Source: Pseudomonas sp. PDNC002 (GTDB taxonomy: Bacteria > Pseudomonadota > Gammaproteobacteria > Pseudomonadales > Pseudomonadaceae). From it: a DNA stretch of 64,000 bases. Location: NCBI RefSeq assembly GCF_016919445.1, contig NZ_CP070356.1, positions 6,141,502-6,205,501 of the forward strand, written 5' to 3'. The position numbers were made by a program, and so were the translations under genes. The notes under the pieces are model-generated. The model was given only the letters and a program-made list of their open reading frames with translations. It searched no databases and was not told the origin of the DNA. Numbering within the stretch: the stretch's first letter is position 1; each line of letters begins with the position of its first letter. Below are positions 28,440 to 41,347 of the stretch, one piece after another.

Positions 28440-29180
28440 ATGTCCACCCTGAGCGGCCCGCAATACCTCAGCGAAGGCCTGAAACTGATGATGCGTCCCG
28501 GCCTGCGGCTGTTCGTGCTGCTGCCGTTGAGCATCAATATCCTGTTGTTCGTCGGCCTGATCGGCTTCGCCATCAACCAGTTCAGCCACTGGGTCGATTG
28601 GCTGATGCCCAGCCTGCCGGAGTGGCTGAGTTTCCTGCAGTTCATCCTCTGGCCGCTGTTCGTCGCGCTGGTGCTGCTGATCGTGTTCTTCACCTTCACC
28701 ATGATCGCCAACATCATCGCCGCGCCCTTCAACGGCTTCCTGGCGGAGAAGGTCGAAGTGGTGGTGCGCGGCACCGACGACTTCCCCGAATTCAGCTGGA
28801 GCGAGCTGATGGCCATGGTGCCGCGGACCATCGGCCGCGAGCTGCGCAAGCTCGGCTACTTCCTGCCGCGCGCCATCGCGCTGTTCATCCTCAGCCTGAT
28901 CCCCGGCCTGAACCTGATCGCCGCACCGCTCTGGCTGATTTTCGGCGTGTGGATGATGGCCGTGCAGTACATCGACTACCCGGCGGACAACCACAAGCTG
29001 GGCTGGAACGAGATGCTCGCCTGGCTGCGCAGCAAGCGCTGGGCCTGCATGGGCTTCGGCGGCATCACCTACCTGGCGCTGCTGATCCCGGTGGTCAACC
29101 TGGTCGCGATGCCCGCCGCCGTGGCCGGCGCGGTGCTGTTCTGGGTGCGCGAGGGTGGCGATAAGGCCCTGGTGAAATAG
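28440..29180 (+). CDS. cysZ: Sulfate transporter CysZ
   Basis: The 246-residue inner-membrane protein has the CysZ pattern ([30 protein letters not shown], then [10 protein letters not shown] and [11 protein letters not shown]). CysZ mediates sulfate uptake for cysteine synthesis. GGAG at 28430-28433 fits the ATG at 28440 (MSTLSGPQY) better than the in-frame ATGs at 28416 and 28434. It follows the cyclase gene by 108 bp. Beyond it the conserved gene order ends and the accessory stretch begins. Confidence 0.93.
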   Translation: MSTLSGPQYLSEGLKLMMRPGLRLFVLLPLSINILLFVGLIGFAINQFSHWVDWLMPSLPEWLSFLQFILWPLFVALVLLIVFFTFTMIANIIAAPFNGFLAEKVEVVVRGTDDFPEFSWSELMAMVPRTIGRELRKLGYFLPRAIALFILSLIPGLNLIAAPLWLIFGVWMMAVQYIDYPADNHKLGWNEMLAWLRSKRWACMGFGGITYLALLIPVVNLVAMPAAVAGAVLFWVREGGDKALVK

Positions 29181-29553
29181 ACCGCGAGCGAGACGCCCTT
29201 CCCGGCTCCATCCGCAAGACAGGCAATCAGTTGCCCCATCGCCCGACCTGCCCGGCACCCTGATTCGGAAATCGCTGACTTCCGACGCAGGGTGCCCAGC
29301 GATCTTCGCCCAGCCCCGGGCCAGCCTGGATTCCACCGTTCGCTGAAAGAACCCGATGAGTCGCCTCGCCTGGGAGCGCACTCCATGAAGTGGAACGGGA
29401 AGGCCAATCACGTCCTGCGTGCGTTACCAGACAGACCGCCACGCCTGCTTTCGACGATGCTGGAAACGGACACGAAGGTCTGCCTCTCGACCTGATGGAA
29501 AGGCGCAAGCCGGGTCCGGGCTCGCCGACGTGTCCACCTTCAGGAGATCGTCC
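29181..29553. other. Spacer between cysZ and the accessory stretch
   Basis: This 373-bp spacer has no supported gene. It holds a long inverted repeat at 29254-29296 and ends with the AGGAG ribosome site of the next gene. Confidence 0.65.
29254..29296. repeat. Stem-loop downstream of cysZ
   Basis: Arms GGCACCCTG (29254-29262) and CAGGGTGCC (29288-29296) enclose inner arms CGGAA/TTCCG, giving an interrupted hairpin of 14 paired bases. No T tract follows, so it is not a classical terminator. It lies at the junction between core and accessory genes. Confidence 0.5.
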
Positions 29554-30057
29554 ATGACCACCTACCATCACCTCGTCTCCGGTGTCTTTGCCCGCCGGTC
29601 CCAGGCCGACAGTGCGCGAGAGTGCCTGCTGGAGCTGGGCCTGCACGGAGAGCGGGTACATGTTCTCGATCATGCGGCGCTCACCGCCATGGAGCTGCCG
29701 CGCTCGAAGCAGCGCGTGTTGCAGCATGCGCTGCAGAGAGGCGCCATCGGCATGCTGTTCGGCCTACTGGTCAGCGCCCTGGTGGCAATCGCCATGACGA
29801 GAACCGGTGCCGGCCTCTTCAGCGGCGCTCCACTGGTGCTGCTGGGATGGGGAACGGCCCTGGGAGCCCTGGTCGGAGCCCTCGTGGGAGGATCGTCGCA
29901 CGTCAGTCGCAACGCCCATCCCTTCGGCTACACCCTCGCTCCGGAGCACGTCATTCTGCTGGCGGAGACACATACGGTCCGCGAGAGCGTGCGCGCCCAC
30001 GACATCATCGAAGCGTCCCCCGGCGTCGGCGCGCATATGGACATCAGCCTGGTCTGA
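29554..30057 (+). CDS. General-stress-type membrane protein of unknown function
   Basis: The 167-residue protein begins MTTYHHLVSGVFARRSQADSA. Residues 1-50 look like the YflT-type stress module (a sequence-wide shuffle of alpha/beta for locating two neighbouring residues), followed by two Gly/Ala-rich membrane segments (~64-85 and ~92-118) and a soluble tail. The function is unknown. An AGGAG site lies 9 bases before the ATG. Upstream in-frame residues to 29419 have no family-like character. It opens a cluster of probable stress genes. Confidence 0.7.
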   Translation: MTTYHHLVSGVFARRSQADSARECLLELGLHGERVHVLDHAALTAMELPRSKQRVLQHALQRGAIGMLFGLLVSALVAIAMTRTGAGLFSGAPLVLLGWGTALGALVGALVGGSSHVSRNAHPFGYTLAPEHVILLAETHTVRESVRAHDIIEASPGVGAHMDISLV

Positions 30058-30159
30058 TGCCGCGCTCCGGACGTTTCCGCAACAGCCTCCCCTCGGCAAG
30101 GTGCTCTACGAGTGCCATGCCGTGGTGAACCGATTGCTACCCCACGCCGCCAGCCCACT

Positions 30160-31332
30160 CTATGCACAGCGCAAGGAATACGTGCGCAGTAGCGCGGCGA
30201 AATCCGCCAACAGGCGGATCTGGCTGGTCTCGGACTCACCTATCCAGCGCGCGATGGCGCTGGACGTGTCAGGCCCCTGCGCTCGCGCCAGGGTGGCCTG
30301 CAGGGTCAGGCGGCGCTCGTAGACGCAACGCAGCACCGGGCTTGCCGACAGGATCAGGCGAACCGTTTCCTGCTGGCGCGTGTCGAGCCGGCTGGACTCC
30401 CTCACCAGCAGACGCTTCGCCCGACGGATCAGGCGGCGCACCGATGCTTCCGCCCGAATCGACTCCTGCACCGCCAGGGGGAGGATGACGCGCCGCCGAT
30501 ACTGCGCCATGACCTGGAAGCGGTCATTGAAGATCGCCATCGAGGTTTCCGCGTCAAGCCGGCGCTTGCCGGGTACGCGGTACGCCACCGGCGCGACGCG
30601 CACCACACGGGCGAGCCCGAGGAACCTGAACAGCCTGATCCACGCCCAACCCGGATCGAACTCCCAGGCCCTGACCGACAGCTTGGCGGAGTTGGGATAG
30701 GTGTGATGGTTATTGTGCAGTTCCTCGCCGACCACCAGCAGGCCCCAGGGCAGCAGGTTGGTGGACGCATCGGGGGATTCGAAATTGCGGTAGCCGATGG
30801 CATGCCCCAGGCCGTTGACCACGCCCGCGGCCCAGAACGCCACCCAGATCATCTGCACGGCCCACACCGTCAGCCCTATCGCGCCGAACAACACGACGTC
30901 GACGAGCGCCATCACGGCCACTCCGCCATTGGGATATCTGGAATAGACGTGCCGCTCCACCCAGTCGTCGGGGCAGTGCTTGCCGTAGACGCGCAGGGTG
31001 TCGGGATTCTTCGCCTCGTCACGATAGAGCTCGGCGCCCCTCCAGAGCACGCGGGCCAGGCCCTTGTGGCGGGGGCTGTGCGGATCGTCGATGGATTCGC
31101 AGGTAGCGTGGTGCTTGCGGTGGATGGCGACCCATTCGCGCGTGATCATGCCGGTGGTGAGCCAGAGCCAGAAGCGGAAGAAATGCTTCAGCGCGCCGTG
31201 CAGTTCCAGGGCGCGATGGGCGCAATGGCGATGCAGGTAGAGGGTCACGCCGAGCAGGGTGAGATGGGTCATCGCCAGCGTTGCGATGACCAGGTACCAG
31301 ATCGATGCATCAACATACCCCGAGTACCACAT
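30160..31332 (-). CDS. Acyl-CoA delta-9 fatty acid desaturase
   Basis: The 390-residue membrane protein has the three histidine boxes of stearoyl-CoA-type desaturases: HRHCAH (residues 34-39), HRKHH (71-75) and HNNHH (about residue 205). Hydrophobic segments flank them. It introduces a double bond in acyl-CoA or phospholipid acyl chains using di-iron and an electron donor. It is similar in size to P. aeruginosa DesB (from memory, ~394 residues). No adjacent oxidoreductase partner or DesT-type regulator is present. Confidence 0.88.
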   Translation of the reverse strand: MWYSGYVDASIWYLVIATLAMTHLTLLGVTLYLHRHCAHRALELHGALKHFFRFWLWLTTGMITREWVAIHRKHHATCESIDDPHSPRHKGLARVLWRGAELYRDEAKNPDTLRVYGKHCPDDWVERHVYSRYPNGGVAVMALVDVVLFGAIGLTVWAVQMIWVAFWAAGVVNGLGHAIGYRNFESPDASTNLLPWGLLVVGEELHNNHHTYPNSAKLSVRAWEFDPGWAWIRLFRFLGLARVVRVAPVAYRVPGKRRLDAETSMAIFNDRFQVMAQYRRRVILPLAVQESIRAEASVRRLIRRAKRLLVRESSRLDTRQQETVRLILSASPVLRCVYERRLTLQATLARAQGPDTSSAIARWIGESETSQIRLLADFAALLRTYSLRCA

Positions 31333-31382
31333 GGCGACGCCTCACAAGGTGCGGACATCCAGGCAACCGGCGGGCAGCACGT

Positions 31383-31532
31383 TCAGGACGGCTGGCGCTC
31401 GCGGAATATCCGAAAAGCCACGATGGCCACCGCCGCGATCAATAGCACGTGGATGAAGCCACCCAGGGTGTAGGCGGTGAACAACCCGAGCGCCCAGAGG
31501 ATGAGCAAGAGAACGACGAAGGTTTCAAGCAT
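31383..31532 (-). CDS. Tiny two-segment membrane protein (lmo0937 family-like)
   Basis: A 49-residue frame (MLETFVVLLLILWALGLFTA...) holds two hydrophobic stretches around a YTLGGFIH turn and ends with a basic tail (FRIFRERQPS). This is the layout of the lmo0937-type stress-associated membrane peptides. GGGAG lies 7 bases before the ATG at 31532. It sits between the desaturase and the CsbD-like genes. Confidence 0.75.
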   Translation of the reverse strand: MLETFVVLLLILWALGLFTAYTLGGFIHVLLIAAVAIVAFRIFRERQPS

Positions 31533-31625
31533 GAGCTGTCTCCCAGGGTGGCCCTGCTCCACCCGGCGATTTCAGTCTGCGGCAAGGCGACAGGGACGTC
31601 TGTGCGCCATCGTACGGTCGGCGGG

Positions 31626-31829
31626 TTACTCCTTCGGCGGCTCCGGGGGAGTCTTGGCGGGCGGTTCCTCCGGGCTCACCGAAGGCGGGAGCGTCGGCTG
31701 CTTCTTGTCACGGTCATGGAACGAATAACGCTCGGCACGAGAACCGTATTCGCCGCCCGGAAGCGTGGGCTTGACCTCACTGCTGGCCGGCGGCGGCGTG
31801 TCCGGAGCGGTTTCCCGATGTTTTTTCAT
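31626..31829 (-). CDS. Small proline-rich hydrophilic protein
   Basis: The 67-residue protein (MKKHRETAPDTPPPASSEVK) is rich in Pro, Glu and Lys and probably disordered, ending KTPPEPPKE. Its ATG overlaps the stop of the CsbD-like gene (ATGA), which supports its reality. The function is unknown; similar short disordered proteins accompany stress genes in Pseudomonas. Confidence 0.65.
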   Translation of the reverse strand: MKKHRETAPDTPPPASSEVKPTLPGGEYGSRAERYSFHDRDKKQPTLPPSVSPEEPPAKTPPEPPKE

Positions 31830-32092
31830 GGTGCCCTCTGCTGAGCCGTGTCCTGCACGGTTGACGGCCGGCGAAGCCAGGACTGCTGCACGGATTCGAG
31901 GAAGCGCCTGACCTGGGCATCCGCGGCCTCGCAGCTGATGGCGTAGCGCTCCTCGAGCAGGCCGGCGAGGCATTCGCTGCGTCCCTCGGAGCGCAGCAAC
32001 TCGTCTTCTGTCAACTCGCCCCAGACCAATTTGGCGGCCCCGATGCGCTGCATCCATCTGCCTTTCAGCTGGCCTGTGCGAGGGAGCTTCAC
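31826..32092 (-). CDS. CsbD-like stress protein
   Basis: This 88-residue protein has the CsbD pattern: GQLKGRWMQRIGAAKLVWGELTEDELLRSEGRSECLAGLLEERYAIS, followed by an amphipathic EAADAQVRRFLES helix. CsbD proteins are small sigma-B or RpoS-type stress proteins of unknown function. It starts with GTG overlapping the stop of the preceding gene, after GGGAG, and overlaps the next gene by 4 bases, giving a three-gene operon. Confidence 0.75.
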   Translation of the reverse strand: MKLPRTGQLKGRWMQRIGAAKLVWGELTEDELLRSEGRSECLAGLLEERYAISCEAADAQVRRFLESVQQSWLRRPSTVQDTAQQRAP

Positions 32093-32310
32093 GGCTTTCT
32101 CCCGTCCTCGGCGGCGGCATCGGCGTGATCCTCGCCGGCCCGCATCGGCGGGTTGACGAACACCTTGCGCGGACGCGGGCTGACCTGGGAGCTGCCTCCG
32201 GCCGGCCTGGGGTCGCCGTCACGCGCGTCGTTGTCGTGGCTGGCCGGTGAGGCTGGCCGATCCTCTGTCTCGGCGCTGTGGATAGCGTCGCGCTCGGGTG
32301 ATCCGTTCAT
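32089..32310 (-). CDS. Small hydrophilic protein, unknown function
   Basis: The 73-residue protein (MNGSPERDAIHSAETEDRPA) is polar, Pro/Asp/Glu-rich and likely disordered. A ribosome site (AGAGGT) precedes the ATG at 32310; an alternative start at 32382 would add 24 residues. It is first of three overlapping genes with the CsbD-like protein. Confidence 0.55.
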   Translation of the reverse strand: MNGSPERDAIHSAETEDRPASPASHDNDARDGDPRPAGGSSQVSPRPRKVFVNPPMRAGEDHADAAAEDGRKP

Positions 32311-32468
32311 GGTGACCTCTACAACATGCCCCCCCGACAAAGGCGCCAGGAGACCAGTACAAGACGATGACAGGCGTGGCACCGGGCGTCGGTGCGCAAG
32401 CGCGCTTATCAGGCGACGGATCAGAAACCCGGCACGTAGCCGGGTCCCGGAGGGTGGAACACGGAAAC

Positions 32469-32684
32469 TTATTCCGGCATGCCGCGAGGCTCATCCTCGC
32501 GAGGACTCTCGTGACGCTCGGAGTCCGGGTCGCCTGGATCCTTCCAGTCATCGGGCCGATCTTCGTTTGCCGGATGTTCAGGCTGTTGCTGCTGCCGTTG
32601 CGGATCGCCGGGATCGGGGCTGCCTGGAAGGTCCTCGTCCTGGCCGGGGTTCTGCCCCGGGTACTGGTTCTGCGTCTGGTTCAT
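32469..32684 (-). CDS. Small Gln/Pro/Asp-rich protein, unknown function
   Basis: This 71-residue frame (MNQTQNQYPGQNPGQDEDLP) is strongly biased to Gln, Pro, Asp and Glu, with GDPQRQQQQPEH in the middle, so it is probably disordered. GAGGTG lies 4 bases before the ATG, which argues for translation. No known domain; it belongs with the other small stress-type genes around it. Confidence 0.5.
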   Translation of the reverse strand: MNQTQNQYPGQNPGQDEDLPGSPDPGDPQRQQQQPEHPANEDRPDDWKDPGDPDSERHESPREDEPRGMPE

Positions 32685-32884
32685 ACATCACCTCACACGA
32701 GGCCAGGAATTGGCCTCACTCGTTCGAGGAGACAGAACGGACAGTCGTTCAACCTTTCAGGCGGCGGGTCGAGTCACTGCGCGGAAGGCCCTGCCGGCGC
32801 CCGGTCACAGGGCCATTGCCGTCGCGCGCGGGCGCCGCCTGAACTCATTCAACCGGCGCTTGCCGGTTCTTTATCGGGGACTAA

Positions 32885-32931
32885 GTGCGACGTCGCACCG
32901 ACGCGGTATGTCGATCCTGCGATTGTCGCAC
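32885..32931. promoter_or_regulatory. Perfect 14-bp palindrome with a third half-site
   Basis: GTGCGACGTCGCAC (32885-32898) is a perfect palindrome, and a further TGTCGCAC half-site lies at 32924-32931. They precede the small Lys-rich gene at 32982 in the ~300-bp space between divergent genes. A regulator-binding role is inferred. Confidence 0.4.
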
Positions 32932-32981
32932 TTCGGGTTCCCCGCAGTTTCGCGAATCCCCGTCTTTCAACCGAGGTCATC

Positions 32982-33128
32982 ATGAACAAGACGAACAAGC
33001 ACAGCTCCGGAAATGGCTCCTCCAAGGCCAATGATGGAAGTCACGAGAAGTCTCCCTCCAAGACCCAGGCGGAACGCTCACATGAAACCAAGCCTGGCGT
33101 GAAGAAGGCCGAGTCCAAGGAATCCTGA
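32982..33128 (+). CDS. Small Lys/Ser-rich hydrophilic protein
   Basis: The 48-residue protein (MNKTNKHSSGNGSSKANDGS...) is all polar and ends KKAESKES. It looks like the short disordered stress peptides found in Pseudomonas. GAGGT lies 6 bases before the ATG. The surrounding open frame from 32367 is not coding. The hemerythrin gene follows 130 bp later. Confidence 0.6.
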   Translation: MNKTNKHSSGNGSSKANDGSHEKSPSKTQAERSHETKPGVKKAESKES

Positions 33129-33258
33129 CGGCCAGTTGCGTCCCTGCGTGCGCCATCCTTGCGTACCGCAGGGCGCATCCGCGCTGTCCCGCCTTCCGCA
33201 ACCGGGCCTCGATGCGCCCGGATGTCGCCTGCGCCTTTTCTCCATAGGTAACCCAAAA

Positions 33259-33729
33259 ATGAATGCGATCGACCTGCTCAAGAAAGACCACGAAACCGTG
33301 AAGCACCTGCTTGCGCAGATCAGTGCCACGAACGACACCTCCGCGAAGAAACGCACCGAGCTGCTCGACAAGATCGAGATGGAGCTGACGGTCCATACCG
33401 CCCTCGAAGAAGAGATCCTCTATCCGGCGTTCAAGCAGGCCGGCAAGAAGCAGGAAGAGAAGATGTACTTCGAGGCGAAGGAGGAACACCGCACGGTCGA
33501 CTCCATGGTGCTACCCGACCTGAAGAAGACCAAGCCCGACTCAGTCGAGTTCTCCGGCAGGGTGAAGGTGCTGAAGGAGCTCATCGAGCACCACATCGAG
33601 GAAGAGGAAACGGAAATGTTCCCTGATGCCCTCAACATCCTGGGCAAGCGCCATCTGGAGGAGTTGGGCGTGCAAATGCAAACACGGCAGAAGGAGCTCA
33701 AAGCCAGCCTCCAGCGCAAGGCCGCTTGA
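33259..33729 (+). CDS. Hemerythrin HHE-domain protein
   Basis: This 156-residue helical protein has the HHE cation-binding pattern: DHETVKHLL (residues ~10), HTALEEEILYPAF (~46-58), EEHRTVD (~75) and HHIEEEETEMFPDA (~112-125), giving the His/Glu set for a di-iron site. Such proteins bind oxygen or NO or protect iron-sulfur centres. There is no signal peptide, so it is cytoplasmic. It fits the stress character of the cluster. Confidence 0.88.
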   Translation: MNAIDLLKKDHETVKHLLAQISATNDTSAKKRTELLDKIEMELTVHTALEEEILYPAFKQAGKKQEEKMYFEAKEEHRTVDSMVLPDLKKTKPDSVEFSGRVKVLKELIEHHIEEEETEMFPDALNILGKRHLEELGVQMQTRQKELKASLQRKAA

Positions 33730-33804
33730 GACTGCCATCCAGTCCAGGTGCACGAGAAGTCGTCCACGGCCCCTGCCATCAACCAACCTTAGCGAGCACG
33801 TGCC

Positions 33805-34113
33805 ATGAACCGACTTTCACCGGTGGTCGCCGAGAGGATTTTCGACAGCTATTTCCTCGATTACACCTGCACCGTCATGCGGCCTTCTCCGGGCAGCATC
33901 ACACTCCAGTTCCAGGGCCGGGTACCGGAGAAAACCATTACCTTCGTAGGCATCAGTGAAAAGTGCCTGGAGAGCGAAGATGAACTCAGGTATCTCGGCG
34001 AGTCGCTTCAACGGGAGCTTGGCCTCATCTTCCATGAGGCTCCAAAAGCCACTGGTTCCCAACGACCAATCATTGGCCCGGTAAAAACCAGGAGCCACTC
34101 CGTGTGTACCTGA
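33805..34113 (+). CDS. Small DUF1652-like protein
   Basis: The 102-residue protein (MNRLSPVVAERIFDSYFLDY) has the shape of Pseudomonas DUF1652 proteins: LSP..., a short beta stretch with SITLQF, a GI turn, and a terminal helix ELRYLGESLQREL. The match is weak and judged by eye. The last ~25 residues look like an extension. It precedes the convergent hybrid kinase. Confidence 0.5.
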   Translation: MNRLSPVVAERIFDSYFLDYTCTVMRPSPGSITLQFQGRVPEKTITFVGISEKCLESEDELRYLGESLQRELGLIFHEAPKATGSQRPIIGPVKTRSHSVCT

Positions 34114-34226
34114 CACCGGAGGCAGCAGCGGACGGCTATGCAACTTCACCTTGAGTTATCCGTCTGCCTTGATTGCGCCCGCCATCGGTGCACCACGGCG
34201 TAAATGACCGATGGTCGAGCCTGCAT

Positions 34227-38597
<4,371 letters not shown>

Positions 38598-38660
38598 CTC
38601 GACGCCTCCCGGCCGGGTCGGCCTGCGCTGAAACCCTTAAGGCGCGCAGTCTGGCGAGGG

Positions 38661-39779
38661 CTACTGGGCCGCAGGCGCATCGCCATCGTGATAGTTGTCC
38701 GCGATTGCCCGGAATTCGTCCTGCAGCACCACGAAGGCATCGACCACATCCGGGTCGAAATGCAGCCCGCGCTGGGACTGGATGTACTGCACAGCATCTT
38801 CATGGGGCAGGCTCGCCTTGTAGATGCGCCGGCTGATCAGCGCATCGTAGACATCGGCAACGGCCATCAAGCGGGCCGAGAGCGGAATCGCCTCGCCAGC
38901 GAGGCCCTCGGGATAGCCCGAACCATCCCATTTCTCGTGATGGCTGTAGGCGATCTGCTTGGCCAGGCGCAGGAACGGAACACTCATGCCCAATCGATTC
39001 TCGGCTTCGCGCAAGGCATCGAGCCCAAGCGTGGTGTGCATCTTCATGATCTCGAACTCTTCATGGGTGAGCCGCCCCGGCTTGAGAAGAATGTGATCAG
39101 GAATGCCGACCTTGCCGATGTCATGCAGCGGAGCGGACTTGAAGAGCAGATGCCGCGTCTCGTCATCCAGCTCCGCGGCAAAGCGTGGGAGATGCCGCAG
39201 ATGATCCGCCAGCGCGCGCACGTAGTGCTGGGTTCGCCGGATGTGATTGCCCGTCTCGTTGTCGCGGGTCTCGGCCAGCGATGCCATGGCCAGGATGGTG
39301 ACGTCCTGGATGGCCATGACCTCCTGGGTACGTCGCTGTACCTCTTGCTCCAGGTATTCGTTCTGGTCTCGCAGGAAATCCGCGGCGGCCTTGAGGCGCA
39401 GCTGGTTATCCACCCTCATGAGGACCGTCGGCGGATTGATCGGCTTGGTGATGTAATCCACCGCCCCCAGTTCCAGGCCGCGGAACTCATCGTCGGCGGC
39501 GCCCTGGGTGGTGATGAAGATCACCGGGATGTGGCGTGTCCAGGATTGCTCCCGGAGCCGGCGGCAAACCTCGAAGCCGTTCATCCCGGGCATCATTACA
39601 TCCAGCAGGATGATATCCGGCGGCTCGTCGGAGCTTGCGATCTGCAGCGCTTTCTCGCCGGTCCTGGCGGCCTTGACGCGATAGAGCAGCTTCAGCAGCT
39701 CGGTCAGGAGCGTCAGGTTGTCAGGGGTATCGTCGACGATCAGGACGGTCGGCCTCGAGGCCAGGGGGAGCGCACTCAT
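38661..39779 (-). CDS. Response regulator with HD-GYP phosphodiesterase output
   Basis: This 372-residue protein has an N-terminal receiver with acceptor Asp60 (DIILLDVMMPG) and Lys112, a coiled linker, and an HD-GYP domain with LHDIGKVGIPDHIL (His219-Asp220) and the loop HHEKWDGSGYPEGLAG (280-295). HD-GYP domains hydrolyse cyclic di-GMP; here GYP is intact as GSGYP. The start at 39779 (MSALPLASRP) is preferred over 39818. It is transcribed before the hybrid kinase and probably forms a phosphorelay with it. Confidence 0.94.
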   Translation of the reverse strand: MSALPLASRPTVLIVDDTPDNLTLLTELLKLLYRVKAARTGEKALQIASSDEPPDIILLDVMMPGMNGFEVCRRLREQSWTRHIPVIFITTQGAADDEFRGLELGAVDYITKPINPPTVLMRVDNQLRLKAAADFLRDQNEYLEQEVQRRTQEVMAIQDVTILAMASLAETRDNETGNHIRRTQHYVRALADHLRHLPRFAAELDDETRHLLFKSAPLHDIGKVGIPDHILLKPGRLTHEEFEIMKMHTTLGLDALREAENRLGMSVPFLRLAKQIAYSHHEKWDGSGYPEGLAGEAIPLSARLMAVADVYDALISRRIYKASLPHEDAVQYIQSQRGLHFDPDVVDAFVVLQDEFRAIADNYHDGDAPAAQ

Positions 39780-40088
39780 CTGACTTCCTCCATGGAAATG
39801 AACGCGCCCACAACTCATCCGGCTCGTGCTGGAGGAAGTATAGACATCTCAGGCCCGCCATCTGGCACAGACGTCCACGGCCCGACGGAGTGTGGATACA
39901 TCGTGCTGAGGCACCCCACTGGCGCAAGCCAGGGCAAGGATTGGATAGCTGTCTCGTACGGTTAGCGCGATGAGGACGGTGGCTGGCAAAGTGCGTCCAG
40001 AAAACAGCCGCCTCCCTACCGATAGAGAGGCGGCTAAAGGCGCCGATACCGCTTGGCGATCGGTATCGACGCAAGCACGGTAGTTCAG
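39780..40088. other. Spacer upstream of the HD-GYP gene
   Basis: The ~309-bp spacer has no supported gene. It contains two hairpins, at 40007-40034 (GCCGCCTC/GAGGCGGC) and 40044-40068 (CGATACCG/CGGTATCG), which may end transcription of the small leftward gene at 40089. Confidence 0.6.
40007..40068 (-). terminator. Two consecutive hairpins after the small gene at 40089
   Basis: There are two perfect 8-bp stems with 12- and 9-base loops. No long T run follows, so terminator function is tentative. Confidence 0.4.
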
Positions 40089-40322
40089 CTAGTCGCGGTT
40101 AGCCTTCACCTCAGGAATGAGGCAGTTGCCTTGTTCGAGCGCCTGGTAAACATCCTCAAGCGCCTTAGCGTCGTGCTCCATGTGCTGGATGATATCCAAC
40201 GCTCGGTAGGCGATCTGGGAGTTTGGGGCGTATCGACTTAGCTCTCGAATGAGTTCAGAGGCAGCCTCGTCATTGAATGAAGCGGAATGCACGGCAAGCA
40301 TCATGTTTTGTCGATTGAACAC
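40089..40322 (-). CDS. Small helical protein of unknown function
   Basis: A 77-residue frame starts with GTG (MFNRQNMMLAVHSASFNDEA...) after GGGAG with a 7-base gap. It is mostly helical and acidic, ending NCLIPEVKANRD. No domain recognised. Its start abuts the breakpoint of the truncated autotransporter on the other strand, so its promoter may lie inside inserted DNA. Confidence 0.55.
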   Translation of the reverse strand: MFNRQNMMLAVHSASFNDEAASELIRELSRYAPNSQIAYRALDIIQHMEHDAKALEDVYQALEQGNCLIPEVKANRD

Positions 40323-40330
40323 GGTGAGTC

Positions 40331-41347
40331 TCCCGGGAATTTGTGCCCGGCGAGCTGGTTCCGAACTACCGGCCGCAAGTCACGCTCTATACCGCCATCG
40401 CGCCGCTGGCGCTGCTTTACAACCGCAGTTTGCTCGACACCCTGCACGAGCGCGTCGGCGAGGAGACGCACATGCGCGGGCGTCAGGATCTGCCGGATGC
40501 AGACGGTCCGAGCGCGGTCTGGAGCCGCGTGCTGACGATGGACGGCAAGCGCGACAGTCGGCGCGGCGTCTACGGCACCAGCCCGAGTTACGACTATGAG
40601 TTTCTCGGCCTACAGGTCGGCACCGATTTGATTCGGCGCCAGCGCGACGACGGCCACAGAGATGTGGCCGGCACCTACCTCGCATTCGGTAGGGCCGAAG
40701 CTACTCCGCACGTCAACGGTCACGGCGTCGGTCAGGACAATCTCGACGGCTACAGTGTTGGCGGCTACTGGACACACTTCGGTCCCACCGACTGGTATCT
40801 CGACGGCATCCTGCAAGCCACCTACTACGACATCAGCGCCGAGCCCGACAATCTGGCCAAGCTGGACGTCAGCGGCTGGGGCTGGGCAGCATCGCTCGAA
40901 GGCGGCTATCCGTTTCAGCTGCCCGAGCAGTGGGTAGTCGAGCCGCAGGCACAAGTGGTGTACCAGCGCGTCGGTCTCGACGATACCCACGACGCGGCGG
41001 CGACGGTGAAGTTTGACGAGGTCGACTCGCTGGCGAGCCGGCTCGGCGTGCGCGTAGCCAAGACCTGGGATGAGAGCGCCGCACCGGAGCCGCATAAATA
41101 CACCGCGTGGGGCCGGCTCAGCGCCTGGCACGAAAGCCAGGGCGAGCCGGAAACGAAATTCTCTTCGGCCGATGGTTACGTGCCTTTCCAGGGCGATCTT
41201 GGCGGCGGTTGGTGGGAGGCGAAGCTGGGTCTAACAGGCGAGGTAAGACGCAACGTGTTTGTCTACGCGAGCGTGGGGTATGAACGTGCGTTCGACGACG
41301 AGCGCCACGCCGTCGACGGCAAGCTCGGCGTGCGTGTGCAGTGGTAA
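40331..41347 (+). pseudogene. 5'-truncated autotransporter: C-terminal beta-barrel remnant
   Basis: The frame opens right after a TGA at 40325 and reads FVPGELVPNYRPQVTLYTAI..., typical sequence from the junction between passenger and beta-barrel of type V autotransporters. About 330 residues follow, with YDYEFLGLQVGTDLI and alternating aromatic strands, ending in GKLGVRVQW (a C-terminal aromatic, as needed for Bam recognition). There is no signal peptide and no passenger. A GTG at 40343 could start it, but the product could not be exported, so I treat it as a remnant. The barrel itself has no frameshift. Confidence 0.75.

Noticed and set aside
26472-29411. A 979-residue reverse frame across the GGDEF and cysZ genes
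   Set aside because: Its composition (Gln, Ala, Val, His, Glu-rich without domains) is that of an antisense shadow in GC-rich DNA, and both forward genes have clear family motifs.
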